Below, piece by piece: positions 52,597-60,871 of a stretch of 64,000 bases of DNA (position 1 is the first letter of the stretch; each line of letters starts with the position of its first letter). The position numbers and the translations under genes were made by a program. The notes beneath the pieces were generated by a model. The model saw only the letters and a list, made by a program, of their open reading frames with translations. It was not told the DNA's origin and searched no databases. The stretch comes from Thalassolituus sp. UBA1087 (GTDB lineage: Bacteria; Pseudomonadota; Gammaproteobacteria; Pseudomonadales; Oceanobacteraceae): positions 1 to 64,000 of the forward strand of contig DCCG01000016.1 in the NCBI GenBank assembly GCA_002314145.1. The letters run 5' to 3'.

Positions 52597-53259
52597 GTGA
52601 AAAAACTGTTCATTGTATTTGCTCTGATATTCACAGCAACGGCAGCACAGGCAGTCGAAAAACGTTACGTCACCGACAGCCTCTGGCTGCAGCTGCGTTC
52701 CGGTCCGGGCCAGGAATACCGCATTCTGAAAGCATTACAAAGCGGTGAGCACCTTATTTTCATCGAAGAAAATGCCGATGTTGGTTACACCAAAGTCAGA
52801 ACCGACAAAGGGCTTGAGGGCTGGGTTCTGACCCGTTTTCTGGTTGACGAACCCGTCGCGAAAGAAAAGCTGATTCTCGCCAACCGTGAGCTGGAAAAAG
52901 TAAAAGCGGAACTGGAAACCACCAAAACCCAGAAAGCGGAATATCAGGCCGAAGTGGAAAAGCTGAAAAGTGAGCGTTCTGGTCTGGGTCGCGAAAACAC
53001 AGATCTGGAAGACGAACTGAACCGTATTAAAACCATTTCCGAAAACGCTCTGGCGCTGGATGAGAAAGTAAAAAAACTCACCCAGCGTAATCAGGATCTG
53101 GAAATTAAACTCGAGACACTGACGGCTGAAAACGAAAGCCTGTCTGACCATCGTCAACGTACTTTTCTGCTGTATGGCGGCGGTCTGGTGGTCCTCGGCA
53201 TCGTTGCCGGGCTGATTCTGCCTTCTATCCGTGGGCGTAAAAGCAGTGGCTGGGCATAA
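52597..53259 (+). CDS. Exported SH3-domain protein with coiled coil and C-terminal membrane anchor (TIGR04211 type)
   Basis: 220 residues. A signal peptide (cleavage after AQA), a bacterial SH3 domain (YVTDSLWLQLRSGPGQEYRI to VLTRFL), a coiled coil over residues ~88-185 and a C-terminal membrane helix followed by RGRKSSGWA. This is the TIGR04211/YgiM layout; function unknown. The GTG at 52597 has GAGGGAG upstream. Followed by a strong terminator. Confidence 0.88.
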   Translation: MKKLFIVFALIFTATAAQAVEKRYVTDSLWLQLRSGPGQEYRILKALQSGEHLIFIEENADVGYTKVRTDKGLEGWVLTRFLVDEPVAKEKLILANRELEKVKAELETTKTQKAEYQAEVEKLKSERSGLGRENTDLEDELNRIKTISENALALDEKVKKLTQRNQDLEIKLETLTAENESLSDHRQRTFLLYGGGLVVLGIVAGLILPSIRGRKSSGWA

Positions 53260-53279
53260 CACAGTCATCTGAAACCAGA

Positions 53280-53302
53280 GGGGAGCACAGCTCCCCTTTT
53301 TT
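53280..53302 (+). terminator. Intrinsic terminator after the SH3-domain gene
   Basis: GGGGAGC, loop ACA, GCTCCCC, then six Ts. It ends the yciB-yciI-SH3 transcript. Confidence 0.93.
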
Positions 53303-53381
53303 CTGACATACGGATACACAGGCCAACGAAACCACAGGAGATATTCCTCTCCCGTGACTGATACTGACAATGGAGAACCTC

Positions 53382-53957
53382 ATGTTACGCCGATTTATGC
53401 TGCAGCTGTCTGTTGCATTGACCCTGTCTCTGACTTTATTCACCCAGGTGCAGGCTGATGGAAAAAGCGACACCGTTAACCTTGTGATGAGCACCAATGC
53501 CGGTGACATCGGACTGCAGCTGAACCGCGCCAAGGCGCCCGTCAGCGTGGAAAATTTTTTAACCTATGTGGAAAGCGGGCATTACGACGGCACGATTTTC
53601 CACCGTGTGATTAAAGACTTTATGATTCAGGGCGGCGGATACAGCGACGATATGCGCAAAAAAGCCACGCTGCCACCGATTAAAAACGAAGCGGACAATG
53701 GCCTGAAAAACCTGCGCGGTACCATCGCCATGGCACGCACCCGTGATGTGAACAGTGCCACCAGCCAGTTCTTTATCAATGTTAAAGATAATGCCTTCCT
53801 CGACCATGGTGCCCGGGATTTCGGCTACGCCGTATTTGGCAAAGTGGTCAGCGGCATGGATGTTGTGGATGCCATCGCCAACGCGCCCACCGGCGCGCGT
53901 GATAAACCCGAGGAAACCGTGGTCATTGAATCTGTGCGCGTCCTGCCATCAGAGTAA
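53382..53957 (+). CDS. ppiA: Peptidyl-prolyl cis-trans isomerase, cyclophilin type, exported
   Basis: 191 residues with an N-terminal signal peptide (hydrophobic core after MLRRFMLQLSVA, cleavage near VQA). The cyclophilin core has FHRVIKDFMIQGGGY and ARTRDVNSATSQFFINV, which hold the catalytic Arg and the peptide-binding Phe and Gln. It is the periplasmic PpiA type. The ATG at 53382 has GGAG six bases upstream; the ATG at 53370 has none. Its last nine bases overlap the convergent transporter gene. Confidence 0.92.
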   Translation: MLRRFMLQLSVALTLSLTLFTQVQADGKSDTVNLVMSTNAGDIGLQLNRAKAPVSVENFLTYVESGHYDGTIFHRVIKDFMIQGGGYSDDMRKKATLPPIKNEADNGLKNLRGTIAMARTRDVNSATSQFFINVKDNAFLDHGARDFGYAVFGKVVSGMDVVDAIANAPTGARDKPEETVVIESVRVLPSE

Positions 53958-54830
53958 CCACCATAACAACAGCGGCACGGTGGCAAAGGACATCAGAGTG
54001 GACATCACCACCATGCCAGCCACCGCTTCCGGCTGACGCTGAAAACGCTCAGCGAATAAATAATTGAACACCGCCACCGGCATGGATGCCTGGGTCAGCA
54101 CTACCCCCCGGGCAATGCCCTGCAGATCGAGTAATTCAACCACCAGCAACCCCGCCAGCAGTCCGCCGCCGATCCGCAGCACACTGTACATCAGCGCCTG
54201 TTTCCACTGACGCACCTGCAGACGCTGCAATGATACCCCCAGCGTAATCAGCATCAGGGGGATCGTCATACCGCCGATCAGAGTCACTGAGTTTTCCAGC
54301 GCCCGCGGTAATTGCCAATCCTGCCACAACAGGATCAGCGCCAGGGCCAGGGCATACAGAACCGGCATTTTTATAAGCCCGCGCAGCCCGCCGGCGGCAC
54401 GACCGCCCGCCAGCAGAATACCGGCCGGAAAGTGGGCCACCGACAGCACCATAAAAAACGCCAGTGCCAGCGCCAGGCCTTCGTCTCCAAAGGCCAGCAT
54501 ACAGACAGGTAATCCCATGTTGCCGGAGTTAGAAAATACCAGTGACGGCAGATAGGCGCGGACATCATGCCCCATCAGCCGCGGAATCACTGCCCCCAGA
54601 ACAGCCATCAACATTGCCACCAGTACACAGGCCAGCGCCGTACGCTGAAAAGCGCCCATATCTATTTCCACTGATCCCAGTACCGACAGCATCAGCGCCG
54701 GTGCGCCGACATTCAGCACCAGACGGGAAATAAAATCCGGATCAAAACCATGCCCTTGCCGGGCCCAGAAAAAACCTATCGCGGCGCACACCAATACCGG
54801 CGCCATAATGGCAAAAATTTCAGTTATCAT
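53949..54830 (-). CDS. AEC family transporter (auxin efflux carrier-like)
   Basis: 293 residues with about ten membrane helices in two similar halves. PSLVFSNSGNMGLPVCMLAF and LTQASMPVAVFNYLFAERF are the two family crossover motifs. The substrate is unknown. The ATG at 54830 is where conservation starts. It is divergent from mnmC with only 33 bases between start codons and converges on ppiA. Confidence 0.9.
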   Translation of the reverse strand: MITEIFAIMAPVLVCAAIGFFWARQGHGFDPDFISRLVLNVGAPALMLSVLGSVEIDMGAFQRTALACVLVAMLMAVLGAVIPRLMGHDVRAYLPSLVFSNSGNMGLPVCMLAFGDEGLALALAFFMVLSVAHFPAGILLAGGRAAGGLRGLIKMPVLYALALALILLWQDWQLPRALENSVTLIGGMTIPLMLITLGVSLQRLQVRQWKQALMYSVLRIGGGLLAGLLVVELLDLQGIARGVVLTQASMPVAVFNYLFAERFQRQPEAVAGMVVMSTLMSFATVPLLLWWLL

Positions 54831-54863
54831 GGCGGCATCATACAACAGTTACCGGAGTTTACC

Positions 54864-56963
54864 TTGTCTGACGCGCCTTCCACTCCCAGGTCCCCGGAAC
54901 TCAGCTGGCGTGAAGATGGGCAGCCGGTTTCGGCTGAGTTTGATGATCCTTATTTTTCGGTGGAAAACGGCCTGCAGGAAAGCCGCTATGTTTTTCTGCA
55001 GCACAATGGTCTGCCGCAACGCTGGCAGCAATGGCAAGGCAGCTTCTGTATTGTGGAAACCGGTTTTGGCACCGGGCTGAATTTTCTGATGAGCTGGCAA
55101 AGCTGGCGCCAGCACCAGAATACCGGCGATGCCCGGCGCTGGTTGCACATGACCAGTATTGAAAAATACCCGATGGACCGCGGACAACTGCAACAGGCGC
55201 TGGCATTGTGGCCGGAACTGCAGGAACTCAGCCAGCGTTTACTGGAACAGTATCCGCTGGCAGTTGCGGGATTCCATCATCTCAGCTGGCCTGAAGAACG
55301 CATCAGCCTGACGCTGGTGTTTGACGATGTCAGCCATGCCTTACCGCAGCTGAGCGGACCGGTCCACGCCTGGTATCTGGACGGATTTGCCCCCTCGAAA
55401 AACCCACAGATGTGGAGCGATGAACTCTTTGCCGGCATGCGCCGCTTAAGCAACCTGTCGCAATCAACCAGCGCTGCCGCAGAAACCGCAGATCAACTCA
55501 CCAGTGTCGCGACTTTCACCGCCGCCGGACGGGTGCGCCGGGGATTAAGCGGCGCTGGCTTCCATGTCACCCGGGTGCCCGGGTTTGGCCGCAAACGCGA
55601 GATGCTGGCGGGGTTTTATAACCGCCGCTGCGGCCCGGAACCCCATATTCTGAGCCAATACAAACCCTGGCAACTGGCGCCCGCAGCACAGCCATCAGAG
55701 CGCAGCCATGGTTTGAACAAAGATGACAGACACATTGCCGTTATCGGTGCCGGACTGGCAGGTACCACCACGGCCCGGATGCTGGCCAGCCGCGGCTACC
55801 GGGTCACGCTGCTGGATCACCAGGGCATTGCCCAGGGTGGCTCAGGCAATCCGCAGGGCGGGCTGTATGTCAAACTGGCAGCCAATGATCAGGCGATTCA
55901 TACAGACTTTTACTTGCAGGCCTTTCAGTATGCCCTGAACTTTATGCAGGCAGAACTCGGCCCGGGAGACAGTCACAACCCCCACTGGCAACAGTGCGGC
56001 GTTCTGCAACTGGCGTACGATGAAAAAGAAGCCCGGCGCCAGGATAAATTCTGCCAGACCGGGTCTGTGCCCGCAGATCTGGTCTACCCTGTCAGCCCAT
56101 CGCAGGCCAGCGACCTCTGCGGCACTCCACAAACCACCGGCGGCTTGTTTTTCCCCAGCGCCGGCTGGGTGAGCCCTGCCGCTCTCTGCCAGCAGCTGAT
56201 TCAACACCATGGCATTGAGTTCGTGCAGCACAAGGTACAGGCGCTGCACACAAACGAAGATGGCTGGACGTTAATCACAGATAACGGAACACTGAACGCT
56301 GACCAGGTTGTGATCTGTACCGCCGCCGATGCCAGAGACCTGCTGCCGGATGCTTATCTGCCGGTCAAAACCATCCGTGGCCAGCTGAGTTATCTTGACC
56401 CGCTCCAGGCACCGGCCCTGAACACAGTGGTCTGTGGCCGCAGCTATATGGCACCGCCACGCAACGGCCGCCTGTGCCTGGGCGCCACCTACAATCTGAA
56501 GGATAATGAATACGCGCTGCGCGACAGTGATCACCAGACCAATCTCAGTCATCTGCCGGATTTCGGCCCCGAATGGCAGGCGTTTTCTGCCCGCCAGGAT
56601 CAGCAGCAGGCGGTACTGGGAGGTCGTGTTGGCTTCCGCTGTACAACGCCCGATTATCTGCCTATGACCGGCCCGGTGCCGCGTTCCAGGGATTTTGTGG
56701 CCCGGTTTGCCCCCATGGTGCGTAATGCCAAACGTATTCCGGCCCAGCCGGTACCCTGTTATCCGGGGCTTTGGCTGAATATTGGTCATGGTTCCCGGGG
56801 ACTGGCTTCAGGGCCATTATGTGCCGCATTACTGACGGCTCAGATCAGTGGCGATGCCCTGCCGGTGGGACTCGATGTGGCCGGCGCTCTGTGGCCCGGG
56901 CGCTTTCTGCTGCGCGATATGATCCGCAGAAAACTGCCCGACGGTCTTTATCCGTCCGGCTGA
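54864..56963 (+). CDS. mnmC: Bifunctional tRNA mnm5s2U34 methyltransferase / cmnm5s2U34 oxidoreductase
   Basis: 699 residues. The N-terminal MnmD methyltransferase half has DDPYFSVENGLQESRYVFL, ETGFGTGLNFLMSWQSW and WYLDGFAPSKNPQMWSDELF. The C-terminal FAD oxidoreductase half begins IAVIGAGLAGTTTARMLASR and ends with NIGHGSRGLASGPLCAALL. It completes mnm5 at the wobble uridine of several tRNAs. The start is TTG at 54864 with GGAG six bases upstream; the longer frame is antisense to the transporter gene. Confidence 0.94.
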   Translation: MSDAPSTPRSPELSWREDGQPVSAEFDDPYFSVENGLQESRYVFLQHNGLPQRWQQWQGSFCIVETGFGTGLNFLMSWQSWRQHQNTGDARRWLHMTSIEKYPMDRGQLQQALALWPELQELSQRLLEQYPLAVAGFHHLSWPEERISLTLVFDDVSHALPQLSGPVHAWYLDGFAPSKNPQMWSDELFAGMRRLSNLSQSTSAAAETADQLTSVATFTAAGRVRRGLSGAGFHVTRVPGFGRKREMLAGFYNRRCGPEPHILSQYKPWQLAPAAQPSERSHGLNKDDRHIAVIGAGLAGTTTARMLASRGYRVTLLDHQGIAQGGSGNPQGGLYVKLAANDQAIHTDFYLQAFQYALNFMQAELGPGDSHNPHWQQCGVLQLAYDEKEARRQDKFCQTGSVPADLVYPVSPSQASDLCGTPQTTGGLFFPSAGWVSPAALCQQLIQHHGIEFVQHKVQALHTNEDGWTLITDNGTLNADQVVICTAADARDLLPDAYLPVKTIRGQLSYLDPLQAPALNTVVCGRSYMAPPRNGRLCLGATYNLKDNEYALRDSDHQTNLSHLPDFGPEWQAFSARQDQQQAVLGGRVGFRCTTPDYLPMTGPVPRSRDFVARFAPMVRNAKRIPAQPVPCYPGLWLNIGHGSRGLASGPLCAALLTAQISGDALPVGLDVAGALWPGRFLLRDMIRRKLPDGLYPSG

Positions 56964-57032
56964 ATCATACAAGAGGAAATCATGGTGGCCCCCGGAGGGC
57001 TCAGGAAAGGGCTGTCAGGGCGTTTACGCGCC

Positions 57033-57251
57033 TCAGACGACGCGTTTCATCTGTCGGCGGCGCTCGGCCAGTTCACGGTCGCGTATGACCTTCTGGCGGG
57101 CATTCTCGGAATCTTCGCGTATCTGGCGCATGGCCGAGGATAAAGCCTCACAGCACTGGCGTATTTCAGCCAGCTGAGCCTTCATCGCATCGATATCGCC
57201 AACGGCCTGACGAATTCTGCGTTTTATCTGTTGATGCTGAATATCATTCAT
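57033..57251 (-). CDS. Small coiled-coil hypothetical protein
   Basis: 72 residues, highly charged, probably one long helix or coiled coil (IKRRIRQAVGDIDAMKAQLA to ELAERRRQMKRVV). I do not recognise a family. It starts inside the end of the YheU gene (eight-base overlap), which supports it as a real, coupled gene. The longer frame upstream runs antisense-like through yheU and was discarded. Confidence 0.6.
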   Translation of the reverse strand: MNDIQHQQIKRRIRQAVGDIDAMKAQLAEIRQCCEALSSAMRQIREDSENARQKVIRDRELAERRRQMKRVV

Positions 57252-57564
57252 GCGGATCACCAGCCCAGCCGTGATGGCGTAACACCTGTACCATTTCAAT
57301 GTGGCAGGTCTGACTGACGGGGTCAAATAAAAGTGTCGCTTCTGACCGCTTAAGCTGCGCCAGCACATGGGCTTTTTTGTCCGCCAGCGAGTAATCGTAA
57401 TCGCCGTAATCCGTGCCCTCACGGGTGACAAACTCTTCCAGAATAGCATCCAGCGCGTCAGCACTGAGCCGTGAGTAAGGCACCTCAATCACCCCTTCCT
57501 GCGGCGTATCATCAGCCGGCGGCGCGCCAGGGCTCTCTGCCGGCGTGTAATCGTCAGACGGCAA
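57244..57564 (-). CDS. YheU family protein (UPF0270)
   Basis: 106 residues. The YheU core starts at IEVPYSRLSADALDAILEEF and continues VTREGTDYGDYDYSLADKKA and RSEATLLFDPVSQTCHIE. About 25 extra Pro/Asp-rich residues precede it. Function unknown. It overlaps both neighbouring small genes, so the three probably form one transcript. Confidence 0.88.
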   Translation of the reverse strand: MPSDDYTPAESPGAPPADDTPQEGVIEVPYSRLSADALDAILEEFVTREGTDYGDYDYSLADKKAHVLAQLKRSEATLLFDPVSQTCHIEMVQVLRHHGWAGDPHE

Positions 57565-57997
57565 AGCCGGCCTCCCGCTCCCACTCGCAGCTCATCCGGA
57601 GTTCTGAATCAGATGGCACATGGCCCTGCTCAGCATTCCAGTTAAACGTATGCTTGCCGGACAATTCTGTTTCAAGGTGGATCGTTGCTGATACCCAGTA
57701 CATGCTTTTCAGCAGGGTTTCGAACTGGCGCAGCCAGTGCTCCCACTCGTACTCGACAGCTTTATAGGAAGCCGCAAACTGGATCAGCTGGGTATGGTAG
57801 GTGCCGCTGAAGACATCGTCTCCGGGCATGGAGAACATTTCCCGGCACAACAGAGACCAATCATCATCAACACCGGAAGGCAGGGCCTGAATGGCACTCA
57901 GATTCGAGCGTCGCTGCAACCGGGCGGTGAATTCGTCGCTTGCCGGAGCATGACGGATAACGCCGTAAACAATGGATTCCTGATCGAACGCAGACAC
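57554..57997 (-). CDS. Hypothetical protein
   Basis: 147 residues, soluble, no signal peptide or membrane helix, acidic and Trp-containing (EYEWEHWLRQFETLLKSMYW). I do not recognise the family. It overlaps yheU by 11 bases and is the first gene of the small minus-strand unit. A terminator separates it from phaC. Confidence 0.65.
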   Translation of the reverse strand: MSAFDQESIVYGVIRHAPASDEFTARLQRRSNLSAIQALPSGVDDDWSLLCREMFSMPGDDVFSGTYHTQLIQFAASYKAVEYEWEHWLRQFETLLKSMYWVSATIHLETELSGKHTFNWNAEQGHVPSDSELRMSCEWEREAGFAV

Positions 57998-58048
57998 GAA
58001 TAATCCTTACAACTGAATGCAGTCAGCATCATAACCGAAACTGACACA

Positions 58049-58080
58049 AACAAAAACGGCGCGTTCAGCGCCGGTTTTGT
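58049..58080. terminator. Terminator after phaC
   Basis: AAAACGGCGC and GCGCCGGTTTT pair around GTTCA with one bulged base; on the minus strand a T-run follows. Lies 33 bases beyond the phaC stop. Confidence 0.85.
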
Positions 58081-58112
58081 GTTCTGTTTCACAGCCTGTG
58101 GGGAGCGGCCGT

Positions 58113-59939
58113 TTATTTGTTCAGCACGTCGATAATACGTTGCCGCACATACCGCCCTGGTGCGTCTTCAATCACGTCCAGTCCGCCGTCTCCGGGCTGC
58201 CGTGCGGGGACTTCTTCCATATCCCCCTGGGTCAGTACCCATTGTTGCCAGTCCGTCCACCAGGAGCCCTCATGGCGCTCCGAACCCTGATACCATTCGT
58301 CCGCATCGGCGGTCATTTTATCATTGGTCCAGAAACCGTATTTGTTTTTTGCCGGTGGATTAACAATCCCGGCAATATGCCCGGAACCTCCCAGCACAAA
58401 GCGGGTATTTTTTGCACCACCAAGCACCTGTGCACCTTTGTACGTGGCTTTCCACAGGGCAATATGATCCTGTGCCGCCGACACAAAGTAAGCGGGTGTT
58501 TTAACCGCGCCGATGTCGATTTTAACTCCATCCACCTCGAGCGCATTTTTTTCAATCAATTCGTTGTACAGATACATATGACGCAGATAATAGCTGTGCA
58601 TACGCGCCGGTAAGTTGGTGCTGTCTGTATTCCAGTACAGCAGGTCGAATGCAGCCGGGCGTTCACCCATCAGATAGTTGTTAATAAAGAACGACCAGAA
58701 CAGATCGTTTTCACGCAGGGTATTAAAACTGAACGACATTTGCCGGCCATCGTAGTAGCCCAGCACATTCATTTGTTTTTCAAGCGCCGAAATGGCTGTT
58801 TCATTAATAAATACGCCGATTTCCCCCGGCATGGAAAAATCGATCAGCGTTGCCATAAAAGTGGCCGCTTTAATCGCGTCTCTGCGTTTTTTCTGCAGGT
58901 AGGAAAGTGTGGTCGCCAGCAGGGTCCCGCCAACACAATAGCCGATGGCATTCACTTCTTTCTCGCCGGTCGCCTTTTCAATGGCATCGATGGCCGCTAC
59001 CGGGCCTTCCAGCATATAGTTATCAAACCCTTTATCTTTGAGTGATGGCCCGGCATTCACCCAGGAAATACAGAATACGGTATGTCCCTGATCGGTCAGC
59101 CATTTGAGAAAAGAGTTCTCCTGACGCAGATCGAGAATATAGTATTTATTAATAAATGGAGGGATAACCAATAAAGGGCGTTTAAATGTCTTTTCCGTTG
59201 TCGGCGTGTACTGGATGAGCTGCATCAGATCATTCTGGTACACCACTTTACCCGGAGTCACTGCGATATTGCGCCCGACCTGAAATGCGCTGGTGTCGGT
59301 CATGGCGACATTGAGCGCGCCCTGAACACTGTCATCCATATCTTTCATCAGCTGAGCCACACCATTCACCAGGTTGGTGCCACCGGTCTCCAGTGTTTTA
59401 CGGATGACTTCCGGGTTCAGCCCCGGGAAATTATTCGGTGCCAGTGCATTGATATACTGGCGTACAAAGTACTCAACTTTCTGTTTGGCGTGGTCACTTA
59501 CGCCATCGGTATCGCGGATGATTTCCATCAGCGATGATGACTGCAGCAGGTACAGTTGTTTAATAAAATCGAAGACCGGATTATCCGTCCATTCGCCGTC
59601 GCGGAAGCGTTTATCTGCCTTGCCCGGGCCAATAATATCTTCACTCTGTTTGCCCAGAAACTTCAGCACTGTGGTCTGATAAATTTCCTGCTGTTTTTTC
59701 AGCATATCCATCTGTGCTGCCATAATCCGCCCCGGGTCTTTGCCCAGAGCATCGCCGAATTCGCGCATTGCTTCAGAGAAATCGGTCAGTACAGAGGCGG
59801 CCGGGTCATCCGCTGATGTCGGCTGGCTGACAGCCCGGGTTATTACATTTCCATAGTGTTCGGCCATATGGCCTGCCATATCATAAAAATCACTGACTGC
59901 TTTTTCGATGTTTTCTATGGTTTCCTTTGGCGTGGTCAT
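58113..59939 (-). CDS. phaC: Class I poly(R)-hydroxyalkanoic acid synthase
   Basis: 608 residues, class I length. An N-terminal PhaC domain is followed by an alpha/beta-hydrolase fold with the lipase-like box GYCVGG (333-338, nucleophile Cys335), an Asp in SAAQDHIALW and a His in GGSGHIAGIV, the catalytic triad of PHA synthases. It polymerises hydroxyacyl-CoA (usually 3-hydroxybutyryl-CoA) at granule surfaces. No phaA, phaB or phaE is in the window. A terminator separates it from the phasin upstream. Confidence 0.95.
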   Translation of the reverse strand: MTTPKETIENIEKAVSDFYDMAGHMAEHYGNVITRAVSQPTSADDPAASVLTDFSEAMREFGDALGKDPGRIMAAQMDMLKKQQEIYQTTVLKFLGKQSEDIIGPGKADKRFRDGEWTDNPVFDFIKQLYLLQSSSLMEIIRDTDGVSDHAKQKVEYFVRQYINALAPNNFPGLNPEVIRKTLETGGTNLVNGVAQLMKDMDDSVQGALNVAMTDTSAFQVGRNIAVTPGKVVYQNDLMQLIQYTPTTEKTFKRPLLVIPPFINKYYILDLRQENSFLKWLTDQGHTVFCISWVNAGPSLKDKGFDNYMLEGPVAAIDAIEKATGEKEVNAIGYCVGGTLLATTLSYLQKKRRDAIKAATFMATLIDFSMPGEIGVFINETAISALEKQMNVLGYYDGRQMSFSFNTLRENDLFWSFFINNYLMGERPAAFDLLYWNTDSTNLPARMHSYYLRHMYLYNELIEKNALEVDGVKIDIGAVKTPAYFVSAAQDHIALWKATYKGAQVLGGAKNTRFVLGGSGHIAGIVNPPAKNKYGFWTNDKMTADADEWYQGSERHEGSWWTDWQQWVLTQGDMEEVPARQPGDGGLDVIEDAPGRYVRQRIIDVLNK

Positions 59940-59975
59940 AAATTACCTGCTGTTAAATAAAGCCGTGGAATTAAA

Positions 59976-60000
59976 AAAGGCCACCGTTTGGTGGCCTTTG
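59976..60000 (-). terminator. Terminator after the phasin gene
   Basis: AAAGGCCACC, loop GTTT, GGTGGCCTTT, with a T-run on the minus strand. It would separate the phasin transcript from phaC, allowing the granule coat protein to be made in excess. Confidence 0.9.
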
Positions 60001-60013
60001 ATATCAGACTGAA

Positions 60014-60400
60014 TCAGGCTGCGGATTTGGACTTGGCAGCGGGCTTGGTGCTGGCGGTGGCAGCCGCTGAAGAGCGGGCTTCCTCCATAACACCTTCGAC
60101 CTGAGTTTTGAATTCCATGGCCATATCGGACAGGGCCTTGGCATCGTCCATGATTTTTTTATTCATAGCAGACATGCTTTCTGCCTGAGCCGCGGTATAG
60201 GAACGCATGGTATCTGCGTCTTTTACTTCAGATGCCTTTTTCATCTGTTCCAGACCCATTTCCGCGTAGGACTTAATGGCATTCAGTTGGAAGTCAGTCA
60301 ACTTCTCCATGTTACTGACAAACAGACTATTAAACTTAGCCATAGGCTCGTACATAGTCTTTGCCTGTTCGGTAAATGCATTCAGAATATTCTCTTGCAT
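60014..60400 (-). CDS. Phasin family protein
   Basis: 128 residues, all alpha-helical. MQENILNAFTEQAKTMYEPM, FNSLFVSNMEKLTDFQLNAI and a C-terminal Ala/Lys-rich tail (SAAATASTKPAAKSKSAA) match small PhaP phasins that coat PHA granules. It has GGAG seven bases before the ATG and lies upstream of phaC on the same strand. Confidence 0.92.
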   Translation of the reverse strand: MQENILNAFTEQAKTMYEPMAKFNSLFVSNMEKLTDFQLNAIKSYAEMGLEQMKKASEVKDADTMRSYTAAQAESMSAMNKKIMDDAKALSDMAMEFKTQVEGVMEEARSSAAATASTKPAAKSKSAA

Positions 60401-60446
60401 AGTCTTGCTCCTTCAAAAGTCTCATACCAGTATCGGCTTACCTATA

Positions 60447-60465
60447 GTAAGACTCTTAGTCTTAC
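60447..60465. promoter_or_regulatory. Candidate operator: perfect inverted repeat upstream of the phasin gene
   Basis: GTAAGACT, centre CTT, AGTCTTAC. The 8-base arms lie about 47-65 bases before the phasin ATG, where the promoter is expected (TTGT and TATAG-like elements lie around it). No T-run follows, so it is not a terminator. A phasin repressor of the PhaR type is one possible ligand, but none is in the window. Confidence 0.45.
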
Positions 60466-60576
60466 AACAGAATGACAATAAACAAACTCCCGCAAAAAAT
60501 TTTGCGAAATTTCATCCTTTATTCTTACGCACAAAAACTGCATCGAACAATGCGGCCAATAGTGTCTTCTTTTGCC

Positions 60577-60825
60577 CTATTTGTTGTCGCCCGGGGCCTG
60601 ACCGGCCATCAGCTTCATCATCATGCTCTGAAACTGAGTCACCGCGTTCATGCTCTCGTTAAACATAGGCTGATAAAGGCTCAGAGGATCGTATCCCTCT
60701 TCGCCGGATTTCATTTTTTCCAGCACGGTATTAAAAAACTCCTGCTGGAATTCCTGAACTTCCGGCAAACCCAGTACCTTGCGGAACTCTTCCGGTGTCA
60801 TATCAAAGGTAACGTTTATCTTCAT
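60577..60825 (-). CDS. Small conserved protein (DUF6489-like, tentative)
   Basis: 82 residues. MKINVTFDMTPEEFRKVLGL is the recognisable start, followed by a helical stretch that includes the Met-rich QSMMMKLMAG. It resembles small proteins named DUF6489 found near PHA genes; this is by eye and uncertain. It lies 46 bases after the transporter gene and upstream of the phasin, so a granule-associated role is possible but unproven. Confidence 0.65.
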   Translation of the reverse strand: MKINVTFDMTPEEFRKVLGLPEVQEFQQEFFNTVLEKMKSGEEGYDPLSLYQPMFNESMNAVTQFQSMMMKLMAGQAPGDNK

Positions 60826-60871
60826 GCCCTTATCCTTATAAAATGTAGGTCATACTTCTTAGGTCGTCCAG

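Noticed and set aside
56982..57143. 53-codon plus-strand frame after mnmC with a good AGAGGAAA ribosome site
   Set aside because: It is antisense to the 72-residue coiled-coil gene, whose overlap with yheU and protein-like composition are better supported. Worth keeping in mind if ribosome profiling is done.
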